Of a stretch of DNA of 11,887 bases, positions 1-7,460 are shown piece after piece; the stretch's first letter is position 1; every line of letters begins with the position of its first letter. The stretch spans positions 1 to 11,887 of the forward strand of contig JADGIG010000241.1 in the NCBI GenBank assembly GCA_018985235.1, written 5' to 3'. Below the pieces are notes generated by a model. That model was not told where the DNA came from, ran no database searches, and worked only from the letters and a program-made list of their open reading frames with translations. The stretch comes from Sanchytrium tribonematis (taxonomy: Eukaryota > Sanchytriomycota > Sanchytriomycetes > Sanchytriales > Sanchytriaceae). Both the position numbers and the translations under genes were made by a program.

Positions 1-1
1 C

Positions 2-670
2 GTATGGTCTCCACCAGCAAGTGCCTCATTTGTAAAAACAATTGCAAGATCTGCTCCGTATGTTAGAGATTTGGCAATTGAATATCCAAATCCAGAATTT
101 GTCACCATGCTGACGTATTTACAACCAGTATTTGCCAAATTAAGCAAGTTGAGTCTAAATGCATTTGATCCATTTGCAGTTGCGCCACTTTACGATATCG
201 TCACTTTAAATGGCAATAATCTGCAACATTTGCATTTGCACATGATTAGTCAAAAGCCCATCACTGTCAATACAGAATGGATCGATAAATTAGTTCGACA
301 TTCCCCAAATTTAAGAATGCTTCATTTAGAGGGATTTACATGCGACATCAAAAATCTAAGATATCTCCTCAGATATTACCCAGATATCCACTCATTTTCA
401 TTAACTGGACCCGGTATAGCTGAATTCAACACTGAAGATGAATTGATTCTCATTGGCACACTCATCAATATGACACATTTAAAAGAATTCTCATTGGCAC
501 TCAAAAGTATCCAAGGAAGAGCCCTGGTAAAAGCAGAAGCAGAGACTATTGAGCAGTATGTAAGTAGTTCATCTGCTCAAGAACAATATAGACAGAAATT
601 AGAAAAAGAATTGAATCGTATGATATTTTGGGCAAATATCAAAATTTGGCAGAATTTGCGACATTTTTGA
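2..670 (+). CDS. Leucine-rich-repeat protein, 3' part (5' end outside window)
   Basis: The frame is open from the left edge to a TGA stop at 668-670. There is no ATG near the start, so this is the C-terminal 222 residues of a longer protein. Irregular leucine-rich repeats are visible: segments such as LSKLSLNAF, LQHLHLHMI, LRMLHLEGF and IHSFSLTGP recur about every 25-35 residues, as in RNI/F-box-type LRR proteins. The last 70 residues (QEQYRQKLEKELNRM) are charged and probably helical. LRR arrays of this kind usually bind proteins, for example as substrate receptors of SCF ligases, but no F-box is visible here because the N-terminus is missing. An AATAAA lies 6 nt after the stop, and the gene converges on the Cys-rich gene with 17 bp between stops. 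The family (LRR) is fairly certain; the function is not. Confidence 0.7.
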   Translation, partial: VWSPPASASFVKTIARSAPYVRDLAIEYPNPEFVTMLTYLQPVFAKLSKLSLNAFDPFAVAPLYDIVTLNGNNLQHLHLHMISQKPITVNTEWIDKLVRHSPNLRMLHLEGFTCDIKNLRYLLRYYPDIHSFSLTGPGIAEFNTEDELILIGTLINMTHLKEFSLALKSIQGRALVKAEAETIEQYVSSSSAQEQYRQKLEKELNRMIFWANIKIWQNLRHF

Positions 671-675
671 ATTTG

Positions 676-692
676 AATAAATTCGATTTATT
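676..692. terminator. Back-to-back poly(A) signals between convergent genes
   Basis: AATAAATTCGATTTATT is a near-perfect palindrome. It gives AATAAA to the + strand gene ending at 670 and AATAAA (TTTATT on +) to the - strand gene ending at 688. In the - strand gene the signal overlaps the stop codon. Confidence 0.55.
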
Positions 693-1203
693 TGCATGTA
701 CCTGATAAACTGTAATTTTTATCACAATCATTTTTGATGTCTCGACAAAGTCCCACTTTCAATCCTTTGTATAATGTGCAATACGGAAATGAAGGATTAG
801 AGCAGTTTGTAGAATCCTTTTCACCTGCAATCTTACCACATTCGACTTTTTGACAAACTCCGCCTCTAGATATCTTGGAGCCAAACGTTTCTCTAGATTG
901 GAGACGAATTTCATCGCTTACGCAATTATGCGCTAATCCTCGAGAATCAGCACACTCTGTTTCTCCATTAGCTGCATAATCAATCCATGATTGTTGGTCG
1001 CCACTTTTAATAGCTTTATAATCAGCAGGAAATTCATTGGCAACGCACTTTGCATACTTCAAACCCATTTTGATTTTGCAATAATAATGTTTTGGACAAT
1101 AGTAATCCAAATCACATTTGTATTGTTTGCAAGAGCCACGTGCACTATATCTTCGATCACAATCTGGTTTGCAATCAAACGGAGTTGCCTCCTCCAAACC
1201 ATG
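688..1203 (-). CDS. Cysteine-rich repeat protein, start unclear or frameshifted
   Basis: The open frame runs from a TGA at 1204-1206 to a TAA at 688-690, with 17 or so cysteines. It contains two copies of a Cys-rich module: G-x-C-x4-C, a spacer, then C-x5-C or C-x7-C, then C-x10-C with a shared GLK core (KMGLKYAKC / YKGLKVGLC). A third copy starts (DCDKNYSLSGTCK) and is cut by the stop. Such modules are typical of secreted, disulfide-bonded proteins. There is no in-frame ATG at the start; the only internal Met (before GLKYAK) would lose the first module. In another frame, an ATG at 1222 encodes MAFLWLTWFGGG, a plausible signal peptide that a one-base shift in GGAGGAGG would join to this frame. 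The stop sits inside AATAAA, like its neighbours, so the 3' end looks genuine. Either the start is frameshifted (mutation or sequencing error) or a 5' exon is missed. Family not recognised. Confidence 0.5.
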   Translation of the reverse strand, partial: HGLEEATPFDCKPDCDRRYSARGSCKQYKCDLDYYCPKHYYCKIKMGLKYAKCVANEFPADYKAIKSGDQQSWIDYAANGETECADSRGLAHNCVSDEIRLQSRETFGSKISRGGVCQKVECGKIAGEKDSTNCSNPSFPYCTLYKGLKVGLCRDIKNDCDKNYSLSGTCK

Positions 1204-2208
1204 TCAACCAAAGAAATGCCATTTGAAATAATTTCCATGTGTATTCCCATAAATGATGGCTATTTAGTCAATAATTCATTAACATCAAGATATTTAAAAT
1301 CCAGATACGATTTGTTATTTTACCCATTGCAATTTGAAATCTCTCAAAATCCAATATTTCCGTATTTATCATATTGTACACGACTCGTTATAGATCGAGT
1401 AGACGATTTTGATTATTCTCAATTTCACAATGTAAAATGCATTGAAATCCCAGATATTTTAAATGATGTAGAATTGATGAAATTATGGAATATCATAATC
1501 AAAGATATGAGCCACGTAGATTCATTAAATTTAACAAACTTGTATATAAAAGAGTCTGAATTAATGAAACCAATGGCGACTTTGAAGAAATTAAACAAGT
1601 TATTTTTAAATCAGTCAATTGAAAATTGGGATATTTTCAATGATATTACCAGTTTAAACACTTTAAATATTGAATTGGATCAATCTAAAATGAATGTAAT
1701 GCAAATCAAAGAACCACTCAAGCATATCACCACACTAGAATTAATAAATGCAAATCAGCAACATTTGGATCTTTTAGCTCAATCATGTCCAAATTGCACT
1801 CATTTATCCAATAATTTATTCATCAATATAAATCCAGATGAAGTCATTCTTAAATGCATTCAAAAAAGTGATTTATCTCCATTTTCAATCTAAAATTGAA
1901 TCATATCCCCCAAATCTTGAAATATTAGATTTATACATTGAGCATCCATCTAAATTAAATCAAGCTATTCCAGATACTCTATCTAATATTCCAAAATCAA
2001 TAAGCCGTGTGATATTTACTTTGTAGATGAGTCAGAATATTTGATTAAAATGCAATTGAGATCATTAGAACATGCATTTTTGGATAAATTGAAAGAGGCT
2101 GCTCAATTAAATGTACGATATTCATTTACTATTGCATCTTTATTCTGTGCTTCTCATGATGGCTCTTATTATTACAGTAATGTGCCTAAACAAGTGTGGA
2201 ATGAATAA
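1201..2208 (+). CDS. LRR-type protein with two frame breaks (possible pseudogene)
   Basis: ATG at 1201 opens a frame to a TAA at 1891-1893. It encodes MSTKEMPFEIISM followed by leucine-rich segments (VDSLNLTNL, LNKLFLNQS, LNTLNIELD, ITTLELINA, CTHLSNNLF). From about 1838 the similarity continues in the +1 frame (YPPNLEILDLYIEHP, IPKSISRVIF) to a TAG at 2024. It then returns to the first frame (YFVDESEYLIKM to QVWNE), ending in a TAA at 2206-2208. The simplest reading is one extra A in the A6 run at 1862-1867 and one missing T near 2020-2022, two compensating single-base errors. Alternatively a 159-nt GT-AG intron (1868-2026, in phase) removes the middle, but that middle reads like good LRR coding sequence. 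The start nearly touches the divergent Cys-rich gene. It may be a paralogue of the LRR gene at the left edge; no specific function can be assigned. Confidence 0.6.
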
Positions 2209-2209
2209 A
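2204..2209 (+). terminator. AATAAA overlapping the stop of the second LRR gene
   Basis: The last codons GAA-TAA-A spell AATAAA, so the poly(A) signal includes the stop codon. Confidence 0.45.
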
Positions 2210-2217
2210 TCAAGTAG

Positions 2218-2701
<484 letters not shown>

Positions 2702-2703
<2 letters not shown>

Positions 2704-2707
2704 TAAA
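2702..2707 (+). terminator. AATAAA overlapping the H4 stop
   Basis: TAATAAAA at the end of the H4 gene puts AATAAA one base into the stop codon. There is no histone-type hairpin in the next 100 bases. Confidence 0.45.
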
Positions 2708-2881
2708 ATTGATTTTCTTAGATTTTGCAACACTTCTAAACATTTTAATTTTTCAAACCCAAAATTGATGCTGTTTAATCATTTATAGCAATTGTGGATT
2801 ATTTGTATATCATAATAAGGTATTGGGATTTGTTGCGATTTGGGTAGATTAAAATAAATGACAGTACATTTTAGAAGATTT

Positions 2882-2950
2882 GATTGGATTGTAGACCCAA
2901 TTTGTCTGAAAATAGAAAATTCAAGATTCATAATTGGAAACATTCCCCAA
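2882..2950 (+). promoter_or_regulatory. Conserved upstream block of first tail-protein gene
   Basis: This block is closely matched by 3584-3652 before the paralogue. Shared parts are GATTGGAT (an inverted CCAAT box), AATAGAAA, GATTCATAA and a terminal ACATTCCCCAA whose start is 22 nt before the ATG. The last element resembles ACATCCCCCA, 20 nt before the H4 ATG. Identity here is higher than in the leader codons that follow, which differ at many synonymous sites. That suggests a promoter or 5' UTR, not a coding extension. The block is nevertheless open in frame with the gene, so a non-ATG N-terminal extension cannot be excluded. Confidence 0.5.
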
Positions 2951-2961
2951 ATGAAAAACAG

Positions 2962-3510
2962 ATGCTATTTACATTATTATTGGCAATGAGGGATGTCAAA
3001 CCAGGACCTGGGCCTAAGACAGGCGAATTGAGTGATGTTCCAGTGTCTGATCCTCTTCTTGATACACAATCAGGGACTCGATCATCATTAACACCAGGAG
3101 CTACTGAACTAAATCCGGATGAATTAGCCACACAAGAAACCAGACAGCAAGAGCGAGACACGCCACCATCATCCTCTAATGCTGAGAGACAACTTGAAGA
3201 ACTTGGCAGTCGAACGAACCCAAGAGACACGAGAATTGAAAATGAAAAGAGACCACTCACAAGAAAAGATAAAATCATAAATGCACTACTCATTACTACT
3301 ATTATTGCTGGTATATCCACTATCATTGCTGCACTTGCTGCCTGGCTCACTCAAAAAGCAATATACAGTGTTTCTCCAAATGACAAAGATATGCCACAAG
3401 AAGCCATTCCGAATCCAAAAGGAGGTAATTTCCCAATAGATGGATTTCAAGGAATTCAGTGGCCAGTTTTACAAGATCACAATCAATGGAACATGCAAAC
3501 TAGTCAATAA
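2962..3510 (+). CDS. Single-pass membrane protein with conserved C-tail, copy 1
   Basis: The protein has 182 residues and belongs to no family I recognise. In order: a short hydrophobic leader (MLFTLLLAM, possible minimal signal peptide); a hydrophilic, Pro/Ser/Thr/Glu-rich region of about 90 residues with no cysteines; a basic cluster (TRKDK, 100-104); a transmembrane segment at about 105-129 (IINALLITTIIAGISTIIAA); and a 50-residue tail. The tail (MPQEAIP, GGNFPID, FQGIQWPVLQ, QW-MQTSQ) is almost identical to that of the gene 153 bp downstream, while the middle is unrelated. ATG 2962 is the first in-frame ATG; the frame is open back to a TGA at 2881 only through a TTG. A short out-of-frame ATG ORF starts at 2951. 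Topology is ambiguous: a cleaved leader would put the tail in the cytoplasm, while the basic cluster before the membrane segment argues for the reverse. Confidence 0.7.
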   Translation: MLFTLLLAMRDVKPGPGPKTGELSDVPVSDPLLDTQSGTRSSLTPGATELNPDELATQETRQQERDTPPSSSNAERQLEELGSRTNPRDTRIENEKRPLTRKDKIINALLITTIIAGISTIIAALAAWLTQKAIYSVSPNDKDMPQEAIPNPKGGNFPIDGFQGIQWPVLQDHNQWNMQTSQ

Positions 3511-3511
3511 A
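3506..3511 (+). terminator. AATAAA overlapping the stop of copy 1
   Basis: CAA-TAA-A at the gene end spells AATAAA including the stop codon; the same arrangement is kept in copy 2. Confidence 0.45.
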
Positions 3512-3583
3512 TGCGATACTTTTAAATGACTTCTCAAGATGCAATTTTTGAGAAAATCACATTCATTTCAAATTGGCATATGT

Positions 3584-3652
3584 GATTGGATCACAAATTC
3601 TGTTTGACTGAGAATAGAAATTTGATGATTCATAACTGGAGACATTCCCCAA
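3584..3652 (+). promoter_or_regulatory. Conserved upstream block of second tail-protein gene
   Basis: This is the paralogous match of 2882-2950: GATTGGAT, GAGAATAGAAA, GATTCATAACTGGAGACATTCCCC. Two inverted CCAAT boxes (ATTGG at 3572 and 3585) lie upstream of the ACATTCCCCAA element, whose start is 22 nt before the ATG at 3664. An upstream ATG at 3584 is not possible in frame, because the gene's frame has a TGA at 3583-3585. Confidence 0.5.
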
Positions 3653-3663
3653 TTAGAAATCAG

Positions 3664-4257
3664 ATGTTTTTTGTGCTGCTACTTGCAATATTTGGAGGGC
3701 CTGAGGGATTTAAATTAACAGAGGGTGGAGAAGTGCAAAACCGAGAGGGATTAGGGCCAGCTTGGACTCCAGAAACACCAGAAACGGGTAACCCAACATT
3801 AGGAGGCTCTAAAGACACTTCTGGTGATACTCTAGAACCGCCGACATTTGAAGGAAGTGATCCTGTATCAAATGGTTTAGCACCTGAAATTCAAGAAGTA
3901 ACTAACGGATTAGAAGATTTGGGTAATAATTTTAAACCCAAGGATCCAAAAGATCCAAAAGATCCAAAAGATCCAAATAAGAGTGATCCAAAAAAGAACC
4001 CGATTATAGAGTATCGAAAGAAGCAGCTTGCATTGGTTGCCATTGCTTTACTAGTTTCAAGTCTAGCTGGTCTTCTTGCAGGATTGTTTGTGACGTTATT
4101 CGATAAGAAATCAGTGCCAAGTCTATTCCCAAATGATGACAATATGCCACAAGAAGCCATCCCGCATGCAATAGGAGGCAATTATCCAATAGATAGTTTT
4201 CAAGGGATCCAATGGCCCGTATTACAAAATCAATGGACCATGCAAACCAGTCAATAA
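3664..4257 (+). CDS. Single-pass membrane protein with conserved C-tail, copy 2
   Basis: A 197-residue paralogue of the preceding gene. It has a hydrophobic leader (MFFVLLLAIFGG), an acidic/Pro/Gly/Thr-rich middle of about 90 residues with no clear similarity to copy 1, and a DPK tandem repeat (PKDPKDPKDPKDPNKSDPKK). A basic RKKQ precedes a transmembrane segment (LALVAIALLVSSLAGLLAGL), followed by the tail. The tail matches copy 1 at about four of every five positions (NMPQEAIP, GGNYPID, SFQGIQWPVLQ, NQW-MQTSQ) and differs by a two-residue gap. Strong tail conservation beside a free-running middle implies selection on the tail, for example a binding or sorting motif. An in-frame upstream Met (LMIHNW, ATG at 3625) would extend the N-terminus, but 3664 places the leader at the very start as in copy 1. 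The stop is 9 bp from that of the convergent SET gene. Function unknown. Confidence 0.7.
   Translation: MFFVLLLAIFGGPEGFKLTEGGEVQNREGLGPAWTPETPETGNPTLGGSKDTSGDTLEPPTFEGSDPVSNGLAPEIQEVTNGLEDLGNNFKPKDPKDPKDPKDPNKSDPKKNPIIEYRKKQLALVAIALLVSSLAGLLAGLFVTLFDKKSVPSLFPNDDNMPQEAIPHAIGGNYPIDSFQGIQWPVLQNQWTMQTSQ
3943..3978 (+). repeat. Tandem 9-bp repeat encoding Asp-Pro-Lys
   Basis: There are four units of GATCCAAAA (the last is GATCCAAAT), with a further isolated unit at 3985-3993. In copy 2 of the membrane protein they encode DPK DPK DPK DPN. Copy 1 lacks the repeat, so it arose after the duplication or was lost from copy 1. Confidence 0.9.
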
Positions 4258-4275
4258 ATTTATGAGTTATTTATT
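4253..4275. terminator. Overlapping convergent poly(A) signals
   Basis: AATAAA at 4253-4258 (+) includes the TAA of copy 2. TTATTT/TTTATT at 4270-4275 gives AATAAA on the - strand, directly before the TAA of the SET gene (4267-4269). Only 9 bp separate the two stop codons, so each transcript must end inside the other gene or within this spacer. Confidence 0.5.
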
Positions 4276-5538
4276 ATTCTTCATATTATTACACACATCT
4301 ACAATCGGATAACCCTTGTAATACATCAAATCAGCCCATTTTTGCAATTCGTGCTTGTATTTTGGAACATGCTGCAATTCCCACAGCACATATTGCAAAA
4401 ATGTACCACAAATCACATGGTTTAATTCAGGTTTAAAACAGTATAATATTTCATTAATTGTCTCATAAATTACATCATTGGGTGTCGCATCAATAAAATA
4501 ATGTAATAAAACACCTTTTCTAAACATTGCCGCATCTCCTTTTTCTAAATTCAATGCACGCAAACAATCATCAAACAAGTCAATTTGGTCATGATTTGTC
4601 ACTTGAATGGATAAATCATGATACTCTTCAATCATTTGTTTGAATTGTGGATATTTTAAAGTGAATTGATGGTCAAATTCACATAAATCACATAAACAAA
4701 TAAATTGGTAATGTGCTGTGTCATTTTGTCGATTTATTAATGGTTTATGGGTTAAAATGTACTTGAGGGTCAATGATTCTCCCATTTTAATGTCTCTTAA
4801 TGCTCTAATGACCATAATATCTCCAATAAAATAATTAAAGCAATTTGGTAAACACGAGTGATTTAACAGGGAAGCAGTTGAGAAGATGGCATGGTATTCA
4901 GGGTGATAAGGACCTAATGTAAATGCATTACAATCTACCAAATCACTAATAATAGATTTGGTTAATGTTTCTGTGGGTTCATTGCAAATATATAATTGTT
5001 GAATTTGTGATTTTTTAAATGGGTCATTGGCCATTTCATACACTTTAGACTTTAATTGTGATACTCCTGATTGATTATCACTGTCTTGCGCATATGCAAT
5101 GGCTTTATTGACTAGAATTAAATCACCACATTTATAATCTTGAGCAGCACATAATCCCCTTCCTTGATCCATCGTCTCTACAATCTCAACATTGCGGACA
5201 TAATCACTCACATTGACAGTAAACTGATCCTGTGCTTCTTTAAACATGCTCTCAAATTGATATTCACCAAAATCACGCTCTCTTTTACGTTGCATCAATA
5301 TTTCCTTGAATTCATTCATATTCTGATTATATTTACATTCTAATATACTCAATAATTCATCGCATTCATCATAATCCTGCATTTTATAATAAATCATGAA
5401 TTTCATCCAAATGCCTTGTAAATCATCAGATTTCACTAACTTTAATGCATTGATATATTCATGCTTGTCAAGTAATGTTTTCAATCCCGTATGATTAGTA
5501 AAATTCATTCCATTTACATTTGAATTGACTCCAAACAT
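4267..5538 (-). CDS. TPR/SET-domain protein (SMYD-like methyltransferase, no MYND finger)
   Basis: From ATG 5538 the protein has 423 residues; from ATG 5637 it has 456. Numbered from 5637: a helical TPR-like N-terminus (about 50-120, YYKMQDYDECDELLSIL), then FGEYQFESMFKEA, the linker typical of TPR-SET proteins. The split SET domain runs from about 148: GRGLCAAQDYKCGDLI; the core motif N259-H-S-C-L-P-N; the ALRDIKMGESLTLKY stretch with catalytic-type Y293; and a post-SET Cys cluster, C314-x-C316-x2-C319. These are the S-adenosylmethionine-binding and active-site signatures of SET lysine methyltransferases. The MYND zinc finger that splits SMYD proteins is absent, as in the TPR-SET group. The C-terminal helical part is plausible. 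ATG 5538 was chosen because the longer start would overlap the kinase gene's coding sequence by 66 bp. The substrate is unknown. Confidence 0.85.
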   Translation of the reverse strand: MFGVNSNVNGMNFTNHTGLKTLLDKHEYINALKLVKSDDLQGIWMKFMIYYKMQDYDECDELLSILECKYNQNMNEFKEILMQRKRERDFGEYQFESMFKEAQDQFTVNVSDYVRNVEIVETMDQGRGLCAAQDYKCGDLILVNKAIAYAQDSDNQSGVSQLKSKVYEMANDPFKKSQIQQLYICNEPTETLTKSIISDLVDCNAFTLGPYHPEYHAIFSTASLLNHSCLPNCFNYFIGDIMVIRALRDIKMGESLTLKYILTHKPLINRQNDTAHYQFICLCDLCEFDHQFTLKYPQFKQMIEEYHDLSIQVTNHDQIDLFDDCLRALNLEKGDAAMFRKGVLLHYFIDATPNDVIYETINEILYCFKPELNHVICGTFLQYVLWELQHVPKYKHELQKWADLMYYKGYPIVDVCNNMKNNK

Positions 5539-5571
5539 GGTTTCAATTTCAACAAATATTTTTTCAAACAA

Positions 5572-7437
5572 ATGCCCATTGATTTCCCAACTCCTCCAGC
5601 CATCATTTTCAACGCTAAAAAGAACAAACAATACCATAGATTATCTTCACTAGGTCAAGGTGGATTTGCGAAATGTTATAAAGTATTATCAGATAATCAT
5701 GAATTTGCAATAAAATGCATTCACAAGAAATCACTCAAAAACCCAAAACACGTCTCCAAATTGAAATCAGAAATCAAAATCCACTCCCAATTAAACCACA
5801 CCAACATTGTCAAGTGTTATTCTTACTTTGAAGACCGCGAATTCGTATATTTAGTATTAGAATTATGTCATTTAAAAACCCTAGGATCCATGCTACGCAC
5901 TCGCCACACTCTATCTGAACCAGAATGTAGATATTTTATGCTTCAAATATTACATGCCATCCAATATTTACATAAAAATCAAATTATCCACAGAGATTTG
6001 AAATTAGGCAATATTTTATTAACTTCCCAAATGACAGTCAAATTAGCTGATTTTGGATTAGCTGCACTCGTCACCAATGAACAACGCAAGAAAACTTTAT
6101 GTGGTACTCCAAATTACCTCGCCCCTGAAATATTACTCGGTACAGCCAATGGCCATTCCTATGAAGTGGATATTTGGTCATATGGCTGTGTTTTATACAC
6201 TTTATTATTCAGCAAACCCCCATTCCAATCCAAAGATGTCAATGATATTTATCATAAAATCAAAAATACATTATTTGAAATCCCTCCCAATTCTATCCAC
6301 CATTCCACAGACTATCTCATCCATCAATGTCTCCAAAATCACCCTGAAAAACGCCCATCTGCTTCCCAATTACTCTTATTTGATTATTTCAAATGTTTTA
6401 CCCCCAAATCCCTCCCCGTTTCATCACTCGCATCCATTCCCCAATTTGATAATGAGCCACAAAGTGTATTACAGAGTAATCCACAGAGTAATTTACAGAG
6501 TGATCCACATAGTCTAACTAAAAAACAATCCACCCAATCTATAAAACGAGTTGATTCTCATTTAACCCCAATTAAATCCAAATCTATCCGTCATTCATCC
6601 CCAATGTCCATCCCATCCACCCCATCTAAAATACCAACTCCAATTAAACGTAAAAATACCATCCAACTCTATTTATCCAATTTACGACATTGCTTCAAAT
6701 GTGCTGAATATCACTATATAGCCCACCATGCCCCCATCCCATGGCCTCAACAATCACCCCAATCCACATTCAATACACTCCATCCCCCAAAATGGCCCCC
6801 ACATCCCCCACATCTCCCATCCATCTTCATAATAAAATGGATTGATTATTCTAATAAAATTGGATTATCCTATGAACTCACCAATGGCATCGTGGGTATT
6901 TTATTCAATGATTTAAATTCCATTTTAATTAATTCTAATAATACCCAATTGTGTCAATTAGAATTAACCAGCCATCAAGGCCAATCTCAAATGCATATTA
7001 TGGAACATTCTGTGAATGAATTAGATGGATATTTACTCAAAAGATATAAAATGGTGATGGAATTCAAGAAATACATGGCTACTCATTTAAGTGGCCAATT
7101 AAAATGGACTGGCAGTCAACAAAATGGATTTAATGAACAATCTGGTGAATCCAATGAATTGACACCCACAGTCTATTTACAAAAATGGCTTAAATTTAAA
7201 CATGCAGTGGTATTTAGATTCAATAATAATCAAATTCAAATGAATTTTCAAGATCATACTAAAATGATATTAAATGAATATGGAAGTGGTATTTTGTATA
7301 TTAAAGAGAAACAAGTGTATTCTGGACATGTAGAAGAGATATTAATGCAACAAGGTGGATTAAACGGGGTCATTTGTGAAGAAATGGTGGATAGATTGTT
7401 GAAAATGATTGAATTTTTACAAGTATTGGATAAATAA
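5572..7437 (+). CDS. Polo-like kinase (PLK1 type)
   Basis: A 621-residue Ser/Thr kinase with every PLK1 hallmark. The Gly loop is G28-Q-G-G-F-A-K-C-Y and the ATP-binding Lys is K48 (AIKCI). The catalytic loop is H140-R-D-L-K-L-G-N and the Mg-binding motif is D160-F-G. The activation loop RKKT175LCGTPNYLAPE carries the Thr that Aurora-type kinases phosphorylate in PLK1. A Ser/Pro-rich linker (about 285-395) contains an [P/L]QS[N/D] repeat. Polo box 1 begins with IIKW423IDYSNKIGL and includes VGILFND. Polo box 2 has LQKWLKF and QDH562TK564MIL, the His-Lys pair that grips phosphopeptides in PLK1. The enzyme would act at centrosomes or spindle poles and kinetochores in mitotic entry and cytokinesis. 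Conservation starts by residue 10, so ATG 5572 is right. It is head-to-head with the SET gene and single-exon. Confidence 0.97.
   Translation: MPIDFPTPPAIIFNAKKNKQYHRLSSLGQGGFAKCYKVLSDNHEFAIKCIHKKSLKNPKHVSKLKSEIKIHSQLNHTNIVKCYSYFEDREFVYLVLELCHLKTLGSMLRTRHTLSEPECRYFMLQILHAIQYLHKNQIIHRDLKLGNILLTSQMTVKLADFGLAALVTNEQRKKTLCGTPNYLAPEILLGTANGHSYEVDIWSYGCVLYTLLFSKPPFQSKDVNDIYHKIKNTLFEIPPNSIHHSTDYLIHQCLQNHPEKRPSASQLLLFDYFKCFTPKSLPVSSLASIPQFDNEPQSVLQSNPQSNLQSDPHSLTKKQSTQSIKRVDSHLTPIKSKSIRHSSPMSIPSTPSKIPTPIKRKNTIQLYLSNLRHCFKCAEYHYIAHHAPIPWPQQSPQSTFNTLHPPKWPPHPPHLPSIFIIKWIDYSNKIGLSYELTNGIVGILFNDLNSILINSNNTQLCQLELTSHQGQSQMHIMEHSVNELDGYLLKRYKMVMEFKKYMATHLSGQLKWTGSQQNGFNEQSGESNELTPTVYLQKWLKFKHAVVFRFNNNQIQMNFQDHTKMILNEYGSGILYIKEKQVYSGHVEEILMQQGGLNGVICEEMVDRLLKMIEFLQVLDK
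6457..6516 (+). repeat. Five 12-bp units in the kinase linker
   Basis: Units alternate CCACARAGTRNN and TTACAGAGTRAT types and encode PQSV-LQSN-PQSN-LQSD-PHSL between the kinase domain and the first polo box. The pattern implies a 24-bp dimer that duplicated once. It is likely a length-variable, disordered stretch. Confidence 0.85.
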
Positions 7438-7453
7438 ATGAAAATTGTTTATT
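7433..7453. terminator. Convergent poly(A) signals of the kinase and secreted-protein genes
   Basis: AATAAA at 7433-7438 (+) includes the kinase stop TAA (7435-7437). TTTATT at 7448-7453 gives AATAAA on the - strand, 7 nt past the stop of the gene ending at 7461. Confidence 0.45.
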
Positions 7454-7460
7454 GGGGTGG

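Noticed and set aside
991-1200. Upstream extension of the second LRR frame
   Set aside because: It is antisense to the Cys-rich modules and lacks LRR character; the frame is used from ATG 1201.
2704-2800. Histone 3' stem-loop after H4
   Set aside because: No GGYYCTTTTCAGRRCC-like hairpin is present; AATAAA is found instead.
2989-3020. Residues RDVKPGPGP resembling a 2A ribosome-skipping peptide
   Set aside because: The required D-x-E-x-N-P-G-P is not present, and the position just after the leader makes no sense for 2A.
2928-3350. 140-codon ORF on the - strand
   Set aside because: Antisense shadow of copy 1; the + frame has the paralogue-conserved tail and membrane segment.
6077-6517. 146-codon + strand ORF inside the kinase gene
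   Set aside because: Out-of-frame shadow of an unambiguous Polo kinase.
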